A DNA stretch of 64,000 bases from an uncultured Eubacteriales bacterium (GCA_934667845.1 CAKUMQ010000001.1:1-64000); one strand, 5' to 3'; numbered from the stretch's first letter, positions 42,459 to 52,258 are shown. Program-made: numbers and translations. Notes: generated by a model from the letters alone, not told the origin.

Positions 42459-44276
42459 ATGCCGATGTATTCAGATAAGACCAATGCGGAAAATATCGTA
42501 AAGCTGAGCCCCGAGAGCACGGCGTCCTTTGTGTTCGGCGCGCCGGCGGTGGTCGAAGCGCTGGCGGCAGCCGTGCTGGAAAAGGGCGATAACGCCCGCG
42601 TGGCTGTCGAGGCGTGGTACGGCGTCCCGGTGGATGCGCTGTGCGACGCGCTGGCTGCCGCTCTGCGGCAGGCGGGCAAGCAGGTGACGGTACATAAGAC
42701 CGCGCCGCTGTTTATTCCGCAGGAGGCGCTGCGGGCGTATAAGCAGACGTTCCTGACCGATGATCCGGGCTTTGGCTACGTCAATATGGACGGGCGGTTC
42801 GAGGACATTCTGGACGCGGACAAGGTGGCGGCGCTGAAGGAGACCATGGCGGGAGAAAACGGTATCGTGATCCTGGCCGGCTCCGCCGCCTCCACAAAGC
42901 TGCTTTCCGGCGTATTCGATCTGACCTGCTTCATGGATATTCCGCGCGAGCAGATGCTGTGGAAGATGTGGGACGGCGAGCTGGTTCCGTTCGGCGCCGA
43001 CGCGCCCGCGACGGACTATTCCTGGAAGGAATACTACTACTGCGACTATTATCTGCTGCATTTCCAGAAAAAGCAGGTGCTGGAGCAGATGGATTTCTAC
43101 CTCGAGAGCATCGCGTATGACACGCTGAAGCTGATTCCGCGCAAAGCCTATGACGAGATGATCCGGGCGCTTCTGAAGCAGCCGATCAAGCAGATCAAGG
43201 AGTTCCAGCCCGGCCCGTGGGGGGCATACCGCTATAAGGATCTGTTCAATGTGCCGGGGCTGGGCTGCAACGCCTGGAACCGTCTGGCAAGCCCCGAGCT
43301 TGGCGTGCTGGTGGACGTGGGCCGCGAGGAGAAGATCGAGCTGCCGCTGATGAGCCTGATGCAGTACGGCAGAGAGCTTTGCGGCGATCTGCTGCATGAG
43401 AAATTCCCGGATCTGTTCCCGCTGGAGATCTGGCTGGACGACGGCTATTTCCCGGAGCCGCAGCCGGCGGAGCGCATCAGCATGCCGATCCACAACCACC
43501 CCGGTTCCGACTATGTGAAGAAGCATTTCAACGAGCCGCTCGGCCGCTATGAGACGTATTATATCGCCGAGGCGTATGAGGGCGCCAACACCTGGATGGG
43601 CTTTAAGGACGATGCCGATCTGGAGGAATGGGAGCGGGAGTGCCATCGCTCCGACAACCTTGTTCCCATCGAAAACTGGAAGGACTATATCGCCAACCAC
43701 GTCAGCAACGAGGGCGATCTGTATCTGATCCCGCCCGGAACGGTGCACGGCCACGGCGGCAACCAGATGGTGCTGGAGATGGACACCTGCCCCTCGATCG
43801 CCGGTACGGAGTATTCCTTCTTTGAGTACGACTTTGCCCGCAAGACGTGGAACGACAAGGATCAGGAAATGACCGGCCGTCCCATGAAAATGCATCTTGA
43901 GCATGCGTTTGACAACGAAAAATGGCGCAAGGAGCCGTATGTCAACAGCCATCTGCGGGCGACCCGCCATGTGACCGAGTGGAACAAGGAGTACAGCCGC
44001 GACGAGTACAGTACGCTGCCGGAAATGCCGTTTATGGTAGAGCGGCTGCATTTTTACCGCCATGCGGAAAATGACACCAAGCAGGCGTTTATGCACATTC
44101 TGACGCTGACGGTGGGCACCTCCGTACGGATCGTGTCGAAGAGCGATCCGACGCGCTTTACCCGTCTGAACCGGCTGCAAAGCGCCATTATCCCCGCCTC
44201 CTTCGGCGCCTATGACATCATCAACGACGACGGCGGGCACAGCACGATCGTGCAGCTCCGCTGGAAAGAGGGCTGA
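42459..44276 (+). CDS. Mannose-6-phosphate-isomerase-like cupin protein with N-terminal extension
   Basis: 605 residues. The last about 270 residues resemble class I mannose-6-phosphate isomerase: IHNHPGSDYVKKHF, then GDLYLIPPGTVHGHGGNQMVLEM, which gives His/Glu zinc ligands. The first about 270 residues form a separate alpha/beta domain (VVEALAAAVLEKGDNARVAVE, IVILAGSAASTK) that I do not recognise; it lacks a clear P-loop. The fusion is uncommon compared with about 300-390 residues for ordinary PMI. It may interconvert or bind a sugar phosphate derived from the glycan. GH38 follows 5 bp downstream. Confidence 0.68.
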   Translation: MPMYSDKTNAENIVKLSPESTASFVFGAPAVVEALAAAVLEKGDNARVAVEAWYGVPVDALCDALAAALRQAGKQVTVHKTAPLFIPQEALRAYKQTFLTDDPGFGYVNMDGRFEDILDADKVAALKETMAGENGIVILAGSAASTKLLSGVFDLTCFMDIPREQMLWKMWDGELVPFGADAPATDYSWKEYYYCDYYLLHFQKKQVLEQMDFYLESIAYDTLKLIPRKAYDEMIRALLKQPIKQIKEFQPGPWGAYRYKDLFNVPGLGCNAWNRLASPELGVLVDVGREEKIELPLMSLMQYGRELCGDLLHEKFPDLFPLEIWLDDGYFPEPQPAERISMPIHNHPGSDYVKKHFNEPLGRYETYYIAEAYEGANTWMGFKDDADLEEWERECHRSDNLVPIENWKDYIANHVSNEGDLYLIPPGTVHGHGGNQMVLEMDTCPSIAGTEYSFFEYDFARKTWNDKDQEMTGRPMKMHLEHAFDNEKWRKEPYVNSHLRATRHVTEWNKEYSRDEYSTLPEMPFMVERLHFYRHAENDTKQAFMHILTLTVGTSVRIVSKSDPTRFTRLNRLQSAIIPASFGAYDIINDDGGHSTIVQLRWKEG

Positions 44277-44281
44277 TCGCC

Positions 44282-47206
44282 ATGGAACTGACCGCGGGCA
44301 TCCGGCTCGTGCCGACGGTGTACATTGTGCGGGGAGAGCAGGGACTGCTCCACCGCGCCGTGCTCGCCCTTACAGACGCCGCCGCCGGCAGAGCCGTTTT
44401 TACGGCGGCACTTGACGGCGACACGCGGGAGACGGAGCTCACGCTGACCGGGGGCGCGTGTGAGGCAACGGTGGAGATCCCCTGCCGTGAGACGGCGCAG
44501 ACGCTCTGTTGGCGGCTGACGGAGGCGGACGGCAAATGCCGGTCCGGCGAAGTCCTGTGGCAGCCGCAGCGGCGGTGGGAGGTGCATTTTGTCCCCGTCA
44601 CCCACCATGACCTCGGGTATACCGAGCCGGTCGAGCCGCTTCTGACGACCTACTGCGGGTATTATGACCGCATACTGGACTTTTTGGACCGGACGGCGGC
44701 ATATCCGCCGGAAGCGCAGTATCGGTATACGGTAGAGGAGCTGTGGTCACTGGAGGAATACCTGCGCCGTGCGCCGAAGGATAAGCGGGAAAAGCTGATC
44801 GGCTATGTGCGCGAGGGGCGCGTGGAAATATCCGCGCTGTATGCCAATGTGATCGACGGTATCTGCGACGAGGAGGAGCTGATCCGGTTGTTATACCCGG
44901 CGGAAACGCTGCGGGAGACCTATGCCCTTCCGGTGACGACCGCCTCGCTCGTCGATATGCCGGGTCTGAGCGGCGGCGTGATCCGGGCGCTCGGCAGCGC
45001 CGGGATCCGCTATCTGTTCGTCGGTTTCCCGAAATATTTCGAGTGGGGCGACACAAAGGGCGAGCAGCTGCCGATGCAGCACGGATTCTGGGACGAAAAG
45101 GCGCTGCTGCCGAACGGCCGCCCGCTCGCTTTCCGCTGGCGCGGGCCGGACGGCAGCGAGGTGCTGTGCTGGTATCAGGCGGGCTACGGCTGGTTCGGCG
45201 ACGACACCATCCCCTGTCTGGAGACGGACACATTTGACGTGGTGGAAAAGCACCTGCCGACGTTTCTGCGGGATCTGGAGAAAAAAGGCTGTCCCTATTC
45301 CGTAATGCGGTATATCGATCACGGCTCGGACAACCAGATCCCGCAGTGCGTGATCGCCGATATCGTGCGGGAGTGGAACCGGCGCTATGCCTATCCGCGG
45401 CTTAAGGTGTCCACCAACGCCGCCTTTTTCCGCGCGCTTGAGGCGCAGTGCGGCGATGCGCCGACACTGTGCGGCGAACTGCCGCAGACGGATTACACGG
45501 TGCTGAGCCTGACGCAGGCGGAACAGACGGCGCAAAACGCCGAAAACCGCACGGCGCTGCGGCAGACGGAGACGCTGGCGGCGGTTCTGGCGGCGGAGCT
45601 GGGCGAAAAAGTGCCGGCAGACGACTTTGACGCCGTCTGGCGCGATATACTGCTGTATGACGAACACTGCTTCGGCATGGGCATCCCGCTCGGGGCGCCG
45701 CATGCGTATTCATGGAGCGCAAAGCAGCACTATATGCGGCGTGCGGCATATGCCGTCGAGCGGCAGCAGCGGGCGCTCTTTCAGAAACGGACCGACGCGC
45801 TCGCGGCACAGCCGGGGCAGTACCTGACGGTGGCGTATCCGTCGCCGCAGCCGCAGCCGCATACGGTCCGGGTCTTCGGCGAGGATCTGCCGGAGCATTT
45901 TCTGCTGGAGGATCCCGTGAGCGGCGCCCGCCTGCCGGTGCAGACCGATATAGCGGATGCGCCGGATCTGCCGTGGCCCGATGCGGGCACGCGGTACGCG
46001 TTCGGCGTGATGGGCGGCGCGCTTGCCGCTCACAGCCGCCGCCATCTGCTGCGTCTTCCGCCGTTTGCCGCTGTCGGCTTTCGCACCTATCGGGTCGTTT
46101 TGGCGCCGCTGCCGCCGAAAAAGCGGGAGCGGGTGAGCAACGTACTGGAAAATGACCGGGTGCGGGTCACGGTGGATGAAGCGCGCGGCTGCATCGCCGG
46201 TATTTTTGACAAGCAGAGCGGCCGCGAGCTGGTCGACGCTGACAGCCCCTACGGCTTCGGCGCGCTGCTGTGCCGCGATATCGCGACGGACAAAACGGAT
46301 ACATGGCAGCATGTCCGGCTGAGCGGAGGAAGCGCGGGCGAGCTTGCGGACAGCCTTGTGCTGCGCGGCAGCCTGGCGGGCTGCCCCGAGGTCACCGAGG
46401 AGATAACCCTGTATAAGGACAGCGCCGATGTGGAGATCGCCGTTCGCTTTCTGAAGGACAGCACGCCGTTTCAGGAGGTGTTTGCCGCGTTCCCGTTTGC
46501 GGGAAATGCCGAGCGCTTCCTGTACCGCAGCACGGCGGGTATCGCGCAGGCGTTTTGCGGTCAGCTGCCCGGCTCGAATACGCATCAGTATGCGACGCAG
46601 GGCTTTGCGCAGATCCTGACCGCGGACGGCACGGTGACCGTGACCTCGCCGCAGGCGCGGATAGCGGAGTTCGGGCGGCTGTACCCCACGGCGGTGTCAC
46701 AGGCGCATCACGGCATCCATCCCCGCGGCTTCACCGACGCCTATGCCAAAGACGGCGGCAGCAAGGCACACCTGTTCTGGATGCTTGCCTATAACAATTG
46801 CCAGACCAACTTTTCGACCACGCAGACGGGAGAGGTGATCTACACCTTCACCGTCCATCCGCAGCCGCCGCAGACGGGATTGCCGCCGGTGGCGCGGGGC
46901 GCCGAAAAAAAGACCGCAGACGGCACGCTGCCGTTTTCTGCGGAGCGGATCGGCTTTGCGCCGACGGCGGCAGAGCTTTTGTGCGTAAAACCGGCGGAGA
47001 ACGGAAAAGGGCTGATCCTGCGGGTTGCCAACCCGACGGAAACGCCGCAGCCGCTGAACATCACGCTGCCCGCCGCCTATACGCAGGCGTGGCGGTGCGA
47101 CGCCTGCGAGCATAAGCAGGAGAAGCTCTGTCTGACCGGCGGCAGGCTTGAGAGAAGCCTGTCGGCGCACGAGCTGCTGACGCTGCGGCTCGAGGAAGGA
47201 GGATGA
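44282..47206 (+). CDS. GH38-like alpha-mannosidase
   Basis: 974 residues. The GH38 N-terminal alpha/beta domain begins with the metal-binding HHDLGYTEP segment (His108-Asp110) and carries YTVEELWSLEEYL. The likely nucleophile is Asp225 in SLVDMPGLSGG. Helical and large C-terminal beta domains follow (from about 600). GH38 enzymes are zinc-dependent retaining alpha-mannosidases. There is no signal peptide, so it acts in the cytoplasm on imported mannose-rich oligosaccharides. It lies next to a PMI-like gene and an SGNH esterase. Confidence 0.85.
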   Translation: MELTAGIRLVPTVYIVRGEQGLLHRAVLALTDAAAGRAVFTAALDGDTRETELTLTGGACEATVEIPCRETAQTLCWRLTEADGKCRSGEVLWQPQRRWEVHFVPVTHHDLGYTEPVEPLLTTYCGYYDRILDFLDRTAAYPPEAQYRYTVEELWSLEEYLRRAPKDKREKLIGYVREGRVEISALYANVIDGICDEEELIRLLYPAETLRETYALPVTTASLVDMPGLSGGVIRALGSAGIRYLFVGFPKYFEWGDTKGEQLPMQHGFWDEKALLPNGRPLAFRWRGPDGSEVLCWYQAGYGWFGDDTIPCLETDTFDVVEKHLPTFLRDLEKKGCPYSVMRYIDHGSDNQIPQCVIADIVREWNRRYAYPRLKVSTNAAFFRALEAQCGDAPTLCGELPQTDYTVLSLTQAEQTAQNAENRTALRQTETLAAVLAAELGEKVPADDFDAVWRDILLYDEHCFGMGIPLGAPHAYSWSAKQHYMRRAAYAVERQQRALFQKRTDALAAQPGQYLTVAYPSPQPQPHTVRVFGEDLPEHFLLEDPVSGARLPVQTDIADAPDLPWPDAGTRYAFGVMGGALAAHSRRHLLRLPPFAAVGFRTYRVVLAPLPPKKRERVSNVLENDRVRVTVDEARGCIAGIFDKQSGRELVDADSPYGFGALLCRDIATDKTDTWQHVRLSGGSAGELADSLVLRGSLAGCPEVTEEITLYKDSADVEIAVRFLKDSTPFQEVFAAFPFAGNAERFLYRSTAGIAQAFCGQLPGSNTHQYATQGFAQILTADGTVTVTSPQARIAEFGRLYPTAVSQAHHGIHPRGFTDAYAKDGGSKAHLFWMLAYNNCQTNFSTTQTGEVIYTFTVHPQPPQTGLPPVARGAEKKTADGTLPFSAERIGFAPTAAELLCVKPAENGKGLILRVANPTETPQPLNITLPAAYTQAWRCDACEHKQEKLCLTGGRLERSLSAHELLTLRLEEGG

Positions 47207-47212
47207 CGGCGT

Positions 47213-47923
47213 ATGGAACAGAAAACAGAGGCGGCGCTTGCGCCCGCGGCGTATATCCGACCGCCGCAGTTCGGAACGGCAGCGGACAATTACCGTATGC
47301 TGCGCAATTTCCGCAACGAGACGATCGTGACCAAGCAGTGGCCGGTCGATGTGGTATTCACCGGGGATTCCGTCACCCACCTGTGGGAGATACAGGGGTA
47401 TTTCCGCCGCTTCGGCTACATTGTCAACAGCGGCATCAGCGGCGACGTGGCACAGGTGCTGGCCAGACGCCTGCAGGCGGATGTGGTGCAGCTGAAGCCG
47501 AAAGTATGCGTGGTGCTGATCGGGATCAACAACACGCTCTGCCTCGATGAGGCGGGCAATACACAGACGCCCGACGACATCTGCCGCCTGTTTGCGGACA
47601 GCTATGTATCCATTCTGGATCAGCTGAAGGCGGCGTCGATCCGTCCGGTCGTGTGCGCGGTGACGCCCGTACACGGCGATTTTGCCGGGCATGACCGCAA
47701 CGCACTGGTGCGGCGTATGAACGGGATACTGCGGGAGCTTTGCAGCCGGTACGGCGTGCCGTATTCGGATTATTACACGGCGCTTGCCGGTGAGGACGGC
47801 GCCATGCGGCGGGAGCTGTCGTGGGACGGGCTTCACCCGCACGTCATCGGCTACGACCGCATGGCGGCGGTGCTCAGCCCGATCTTAGAGCAGGAGCTGA
47901 AAGGAAGGACAACAAATGGCTAA
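47213..47923 (+). CDS. SGNH/GDSL hydrolase
   Basis: 236 residues. Block I VFTGDSVTH (Ser nucleophile), block II NSGISGDV, block III LIGINNT and block V SWDGLHPHVIGYD with the catalytic Asp-His. No signal peptide, so it is cytoplasmic. Probably a sugar-acetyl or other acyl esterase acting after import. AAGGAGG lies 9 bp upstream. It overlaps the next gene by 8 bp. Confidence 0.85.
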   Translation: MEQKTEAALAPAAYIRPPQFGTAADNYRMLRNFRNETIVTKQWPVDVVFTGDSVTHLWEIQGYFRRFGYIVNSGISGDVAQVLARRLQADVVQLKPKVCVVLIGINNTLCLDEAGNTQTPDDICRLFADSYVSILDQLKAASIRPVVCAVTPVHGDFAGHDRNALVRRMNGILRELCSRYGVPYSDYYTALAGEDGAMRRELSWDGLHPHVIGYDRMAAVLSPILEQELKGRTTNG

Positions 47924-48914
47924 ACAGGTGCAGACGGTCATGGGACCGATCGACGTGGAGCAGCTGGGGGTGACTCAGGCGCACGAGCATTTGTATTTTG
48001 ACTGCGAATACCTGTATGAACGCGCCTGGCCGAACAATGTGTTTTCTTCGGAAAAGGTGACGGCGCAAAACCGCGGAGAGGTGATGACCGATCTGCAGAC
48101 GGTGCTGTATAAATACGGCGATAACCTGCTGTTTGACGACACCGACATGATCATCGACGAGCTGGCGGATTTCAAGGCCGCGGGCGGGCAGACGATCTTT
48201 GAGGTGACGACCGTGGATCTGGGGCGTGACCCGTGGAAGCTGCGCCGCATTGCGGAAAAGACCGGGCTGAATATCGTCATGGGATCGACGTATTACCATT
48301 TTCCGTCGCTGCCGCCCCAGACCAAGGAATGGCTTCTGAACAAGGGCGTGAACGGGCTGGCGGATCACTTCATCCGTGAGCTTTGCGAGGGCGTGGCGGG
48401 AACCGGCATCCGCCCCGGCGTGCTCGGCGAGATCGGCCCCGGCGAGGGCGAGGAGAACACAAACATGATCCTGCACGCGGCGGCGATCGCCTCGCGCGAG
48501 ACCGGCGTGCCCGCGATCATCCACTATGCCAACATGGACGTGCTGCGCATCTTCGAGGAGGAGGGCGCAGACCCGCGCAAGCTGGTCATGGGACACTGGG
48601 GGCTGGAATTCCCGGTGGACGAGGCGATCCGCCACGGCGCCATGATCTCGTTTGACCAGTTCGGCATGAATTTTCCCGGCATCAAGAGCGACGACGAGCG
48701 GCTGAAAGAGGTCGTGACCATGATGGAAAGAGGGTATGAGGATCACCTGATCCTGTCGCAGGACATGTGCTGGAAGATCCGCCTGCGCTGCTGCGGCGGC
48801 GACGGCTACGGGCATCTGCTCGGTACCATTGTCCCGAAGCTGAAGGAGATGGGTGTGACCGATGAGCAGGTCCGCAAAATGATGGCGGAAAATGTCAAGA
48901 CGCTGTTCGCATGA
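47916..48914 (+). CDS. Phosphotriesterase-family hydrolase
   Basis: 332 residues. A TIM-barrel metal hydrolase of the phosphotriesterase group: HEH near the N-terminus (QAHEHLYFD), IHYANMD, GHWGLEFP and SQDMCWK supply metal ligands. Where phosphotriesterases have a carbamylated Lys, this protein has Glu (VLGEIGPG, near residue 171), as in the Php subgroup. The natural substrate is unknown. Many relatives are lactonases or phosphodiesterases. It is the last gene of the long locus and is followed by a terminator. Confidence 0.82.
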   Translation: MAKQVQTVMGPIDVEQLGVTQAHEHLYFDCEYLYERAWPNNVFSSEKVTAQNRGEVMTDLQTVLYKYGDNLLFDDTDMIIDELADFKAAGGQTIFEVTTVDLGRDPWKLRRIAEKTGLNIVMGSTYYHFPSLPPQTKEWLLNKGVNGLADHFIRELCEGVAGTGIRPGVLGEIGPGEGEENTNMILHAAAIASRETGVPAIIHYANMDVLRIFEEEGADPRKLVMGHWGLEFPVDEAIRHGAMISFDQFGMNFPGIKSDDERLKEVVTMMERGYEDHLILSQDMCWKIRLRCCGGDGYGHLLGTIVPKLKEMGVTDEQVRKMMAENVKTLFA

Positions 48915-48939
48915 GAGCGGCTGTCTGATCCCCGAAAGC

Positions 48940-48974
48940 ATGCGCCCCGTCCGGTTTCGGACGGGGCGCATTTG
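48940..48974 (+). terminator. Terminator of the central locus
   Basis: A perfect 14-bp stem (48940-48953 with 48958-48971) with a GTTT loop; only a short TTT follows, so efficiency may be moderate. Confidence 0.75.
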
Positions 48975-48994
48975 CCGTATGGGCGGCCACCCTG

Positions 48995-49022
48995 TTGCAT
49001 TTTGCTTTTTTATGAGTATAAT
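48995..49022 (+). promoter_or_regulatory. Promoter of DNA-repair operon
   Basis: TTGCAT (48995-49000) and consensus TATAAT (49017-49022), 16-bp spacer with a T-rich stretch. Confidence 0.8.
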
Positions 49023-49059
49023 TATCCTTATCAGACGGCAGGAAAACGGAGTGAATGCC

Positions 49060-51537
49060 ATGATCGACAAAATGCAGATACGCGGCGCCAAAGTCCACAA
49101 CCTCAAAAATATTGACGTGGATATTCCGCTTGGAAAAATTGTCGGAATCGCGGGCGTGTCCGGCTCGGGCAAGTCCTCGCTCGCGCTCGGCGTGCTGTAT
49201 GCCGAGGGGTCACGCCGGTATCTCGAGGCGCTCTCCACCTACACCCGCCGCCGCATGACGCAGGCATCGAAGGCGAGCGTGGACGAGGTTCTGTATGTTC
49301 CCGCCGCGCTCGCACTGCATCAGCGCCCCGGCGTACCGGGTATCCGCAGCACGTTTGGCACGGGCACAGAGCTTTTGAACAGCCTGCGGCTGATGTATTC
49401 CCGCCTTGCCGCGCACCGCTGCCCGAACGGGCATTATCTCGCGCCGTCGCTTTCGGTCGCTGCCGGAAAGGAGCTGGTCTGCCCCGTGTGCGGCGCGCGG
49501 TTTTATGCCCCGTCCGCCGAGGAGCTGGCGTTTAACTCCCGGGGCGCCTGCCAGCGCTGCGGCGGCACGGGAACGGTGCATACCGTTGACATGGCGTCGC
49601 TGGTGCCGGATGAGTCCCTGACCATTGACGGGGGCGCGGTCGCGCCGTGGAACAGCCTGATGTGGTCGCTGATGACGGATATCTGCCGGGAGATGGGCGT
49701 GCGCACCGACGTGCCGTTTCGCGAGCTGACGGAGCGGGAAAAGGAGATCGTGTTCCACGGCCCGGCGGAGAAAAAACACATTTTCTATCACAATAAAAAC
49801 ACCGGGCAGGCGGGAGATCTGGACTTTACCTATTATAACGCCGTCTATACCGTGGAAAATGCCCTTGCCAAGGTCAAGGACGAAAAGGGCATGAAGCGGG
49901 TGGAAAAATTCCTGAAAGAGGACATCTGCCCGGACTGCGGCGGCACGCGCCTTTCCGACGCCGCCCGCGCGCCGAGGCTGCGGGGGATATCGCTGAGTGA
50001 TGCCTGCACCATGACGCTGTCCGGGCTGGTTGCCTGGGTGCAGGGCGTGCCCGGCAGCCTGCCTGAAGAAATGCGCCCGATGGCGGAAAGCATCTGCGAG
50101 GCGTTTCAGAGCACGGCGCGGCGGCTCATGGATCTGGGGCTGGGGTACCTGACACTGGATCGCTCGGCGTCCACGCTCTCCACCGGCGAGCGCCAGCGGA
50201 TGCAGCTCGCCCGCGCCGTCCGCAACCGCACGACCGGCGTTTTATATGTGCTGGACGAGCCGTCCATCGGTCTGCACCCGTCCAATATTGTGGGGCTGAC
50301 CGGGGTCATGCATGATCTGGTGGCGGACGGCAACTCGGTCATTCTGGTCGACCATGACACGCAGATCTTAAAAGAAGCCGACTGGATCGTGGAGATGGGA
50401 CCGGAGGCGGGGGCAAGGGGCGGCTATGTGATCGCCGAGGGTACGATTCCCGCGATCGAAGAAGACCCGGCTTCGCAAATTGCGCTGTTTCTTTCCGGCA
50501 AAGCCGAAACAAGGCTGCGCGCCTGCGCGGCAAAGGAAGAGCTGTTTGCAAACGGCACGATCCGTCTGTCCACTTCTCAGATCCATACGGTCAAGCCGCT
50601 TGAAGCGGATATCCCGAAAGGGCGGCTTACCGTCGTCACCGGCGTGTCCGGCTCCGGCAAGACGACCATGGTGCTGGAAAGCCTGGTTCCGGCGCTGGAG
50701 GCACAGATCGACGGCAGACCGCTGCCCGCGCATATCCGCGCGGTTGACGCGGCGGGTATCGCGCATGTCAAGCTCATCGACGCCACGCCGATCGGGATCA
50801 ATGTCCGCTCGACCGTCGCCACCTATGCGGGCGTGCATGACGAGCTGCGCAAGCTCTGTGCCCGGTCGGACGACGCCAAAGCGCAGGGCTATAAGGCGGG
50901 CGATTTTTCCTACAATACCGGGTCGCTCCGCTGCCCCGGCTGCGACGGCACGGGTGTTGTGAGCCTTGACGTGCAGTTTTTGCCGGATGTGGACATTCCC
51001 TGCCCCGACTGCCGCGGCTCGCGCTATGCAAGGGCAGCTTACGGCGTGAAGCTCCAAAACCGGGCGGGCGCAAGCGCTTCGCTTCCCGAGCTGATGGATA
51101 TGGACGTGAACGCCGCCGCCGATTTTTGCCGGGACAGCAAAACGGTCAGCCAAAAGCTGACGGTCTTAAAGCAGCTGGGGCTTGGCTACCTGACGCTCGG
51201 AGAGGAAACGCCCGGTCTGTCCGGCGGCGAAGCGCAGCGGCTTAAACTGGCGAGCGAGATCGGCAAAACGCAGACGGATTCCGTTTTTGTGTTCGATGAG
51301 CCGTCCATCGGTCTGCACCCGCTGGATGTGCAGGTGCTGCTCGGCGTTTTTCAGGCGCTTCTGGACAACGGGGCGACCGTTATCGTCATCGAGCATGACC
51401 TCGACGTGATCCGCAATGCCGACTATGTCATCGACATGGGACCCGGCGGCGGGGACGCGGGCGGCAGGATCGTGGCGACCGGAACGCCGCAGGAGATCCG
51501 GGCGAACGAAAACAGTATCACGGGCAGATATATATGA
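49060..51537 (+). CDS. UvrA-like ATPase (excinuclease subunit A paralogue)
   Basis: 825 residues, shorter than the about 940 of UvrA. Two ABC ATPase halves: Walker A GVSGSGKSS (near residue 33) and GVSGSGKTT (near 530); signatures LSTGERQRMQLARA and LSGGEAQRLKLASEIG. Two zinc modules (CPVCGARF...CQRCGGTG and CPGCDGTG...CPDCRGS) are retained. The reduced length suggests partial loss of the UvrB-contacting insertion, as in UvrA2/DrrC-type proteins linked to DNA-drug tolerance. ATG at 49060 follows GGAG at 8 bp. Followed by alkA- and ogt-type genes. Confidence 0.85.
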   Translation: MIDKMQIRGAKVHNLKNIDVDIPLGKIVGIAGVSGSGKSSLALGVLYAEGSRRYLEALSTYTRRRMTQASKASVDEVLYVPAALALHQRPGVPGIRSTFGTGTELLNSLRLMYSRLAAHRCPNGHYLAPSLSVAAGKELVCPVCGARFYAPSAEELAFNSRGACQRCGGTGTVHTVDMASLVPDESLTIDGGAVAPWNSLMWSLMTDICREMGVRTDVPFRELTEREKEIVFHGPAEKKHIFYHNKNTGQAGDLDFTYYNAVYTVENALAKVKDEKGMKRVEKFLKEDICPDCGGTRLSDAARAPRLRGISLSDACTMTLSGLVAWVQGVPGSLPEEMRPMAESICEAFQSTARRLMDLGLGYLTLDRSASTLSTGERQRMQLARAVRNRTTGVLYVLDEPSIGLHPSNIVGLTGVMHDLVADGNSVILVDHDTQILKEADWIVEMGPEAGARGGYVIAEGTIPAIEEDPASQIALFLSGKAETRLRACAAKEELFANGTIRLSTSQIHTVKPLEADIPKGRLTVVTGVSGSGKTTMVLESLVPALEAQIDGRPLPAHIRAVDAAGIAHVKLIDATPIGINVRSTVATYAGVHDELRKLCARSDDAKAQGYKAGDFSYNTGSLRCPGCDGTGVVSLDVQFLPDVDIPCPDCRGSRYARAAYGVKLQNRAGASASLPELMDMDVNAAADFCRDSKTVSQKLTVLKQLGLGYLTLGEETPGLSGGEAQRLKLASEIGKTQTDSVFVFDEPSIGLHPLDVQVLLGVFQALLDNGATVIVIEHDLDVIRNADYVIDMGPGGGDAGGRIVATGTPQEIRANENSITGRYI

Positions 51538-51575
51538 CCGCACGGGGCGGCAATGAAAAGACGGAGGTGAACGGC

Positions 51576-52211
51576 ATGGTCTTTGCCTACGGCGAAACCG
51601 AGCTTGCCGCTCTGCGGCGAAAGGATAAACGGCTCGGTGCGGTCATTGACCGTATCGGGCATATTGACCGCACGGTGGATACGGACCTGTTTTCGTCCGT
51701 CGTCCATCATATTATCGGACAGCAGATCTCTACCAAGGCGCAGGCGACGATCTGGCAGCGGCTGCAGGAGACGCTTTTTGAGGTCAACGCCGAAGCCGTT
51801 CTCGGGGCGGGCGTGCCGAAATTACAGTCACTCGGCATGACCTTCCGCAAGGCGGAGTATATCACGGATCTTGCCGAAAAGGTGCACACCGGTGCATTTG
51901 ATCCCGAGGCGGTCCGGCACATGAGCGACGAGGAGGCGATCCGGGAGCTGAGCGCCCTGAAGGGCATCGGCGTCTGGACGGCGGAGATGATCCTGCTCTT
52001 CTGTATGCAGCGTCCCGATGTTTTCAGCTATGACGACCTTGCCATTCAGCGGGGACTGCGCATGGTCTATCATCACCGCACGATCGACCGCGAGCGGTTT
52101 GACAGATACCGCCGCCGCTTCAGCCCCTATTGCAGCGTGGCGAGCCTGTATTTGTGGGCGGTGGCAGGCGGAGCCATTCCGGAAATGAAGGATCCTAAAC
52201 CGAAAAAATAA
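51576..52211 (+). CDS. DNA-3-methyladenine glycosylase II (AlkA-like)
   Basis: 211 residues. A helix-hairpin-helix GPD glycosylase: the hairpin segment is LSALKGIGVWTAEMILLF, followed by the catalytic Asp region SYDDLAIQRGL. It removes alkylated purines from DNA. No [4Fe-4S] cysteine cluster is present, which argues against the Nth/MutY branch. An ATG at 51534 overlaps the upstream stop, but the ATG at 51576 has GGAGG at 8 bp and is preferred. Confidence 0.88.
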   Translation: MVFAYGETELAALRRKDKRLGAVIDRIGHIDRTVDTDLFSSVVHHIIGQQISTKAQATIWQRLQETLFEVNAEAVLGAGVPKLQSLGMTFRKAEYITDLAEKVHTGAFDPEAVRHMSDEEAIRELSALKGIGVWTAEMILLFCMQRPDVFSYDDLAIQRGLRMVYHHRTIDRERFDRYRRRFSPYCSVASLYLWAVAGGAIPEMKDPKPKK

Positions 52212-52258
52212 AGCGGGCAGTAAAGCCCGCCGGACAATATTTCAGCGAGGTGTAAACG

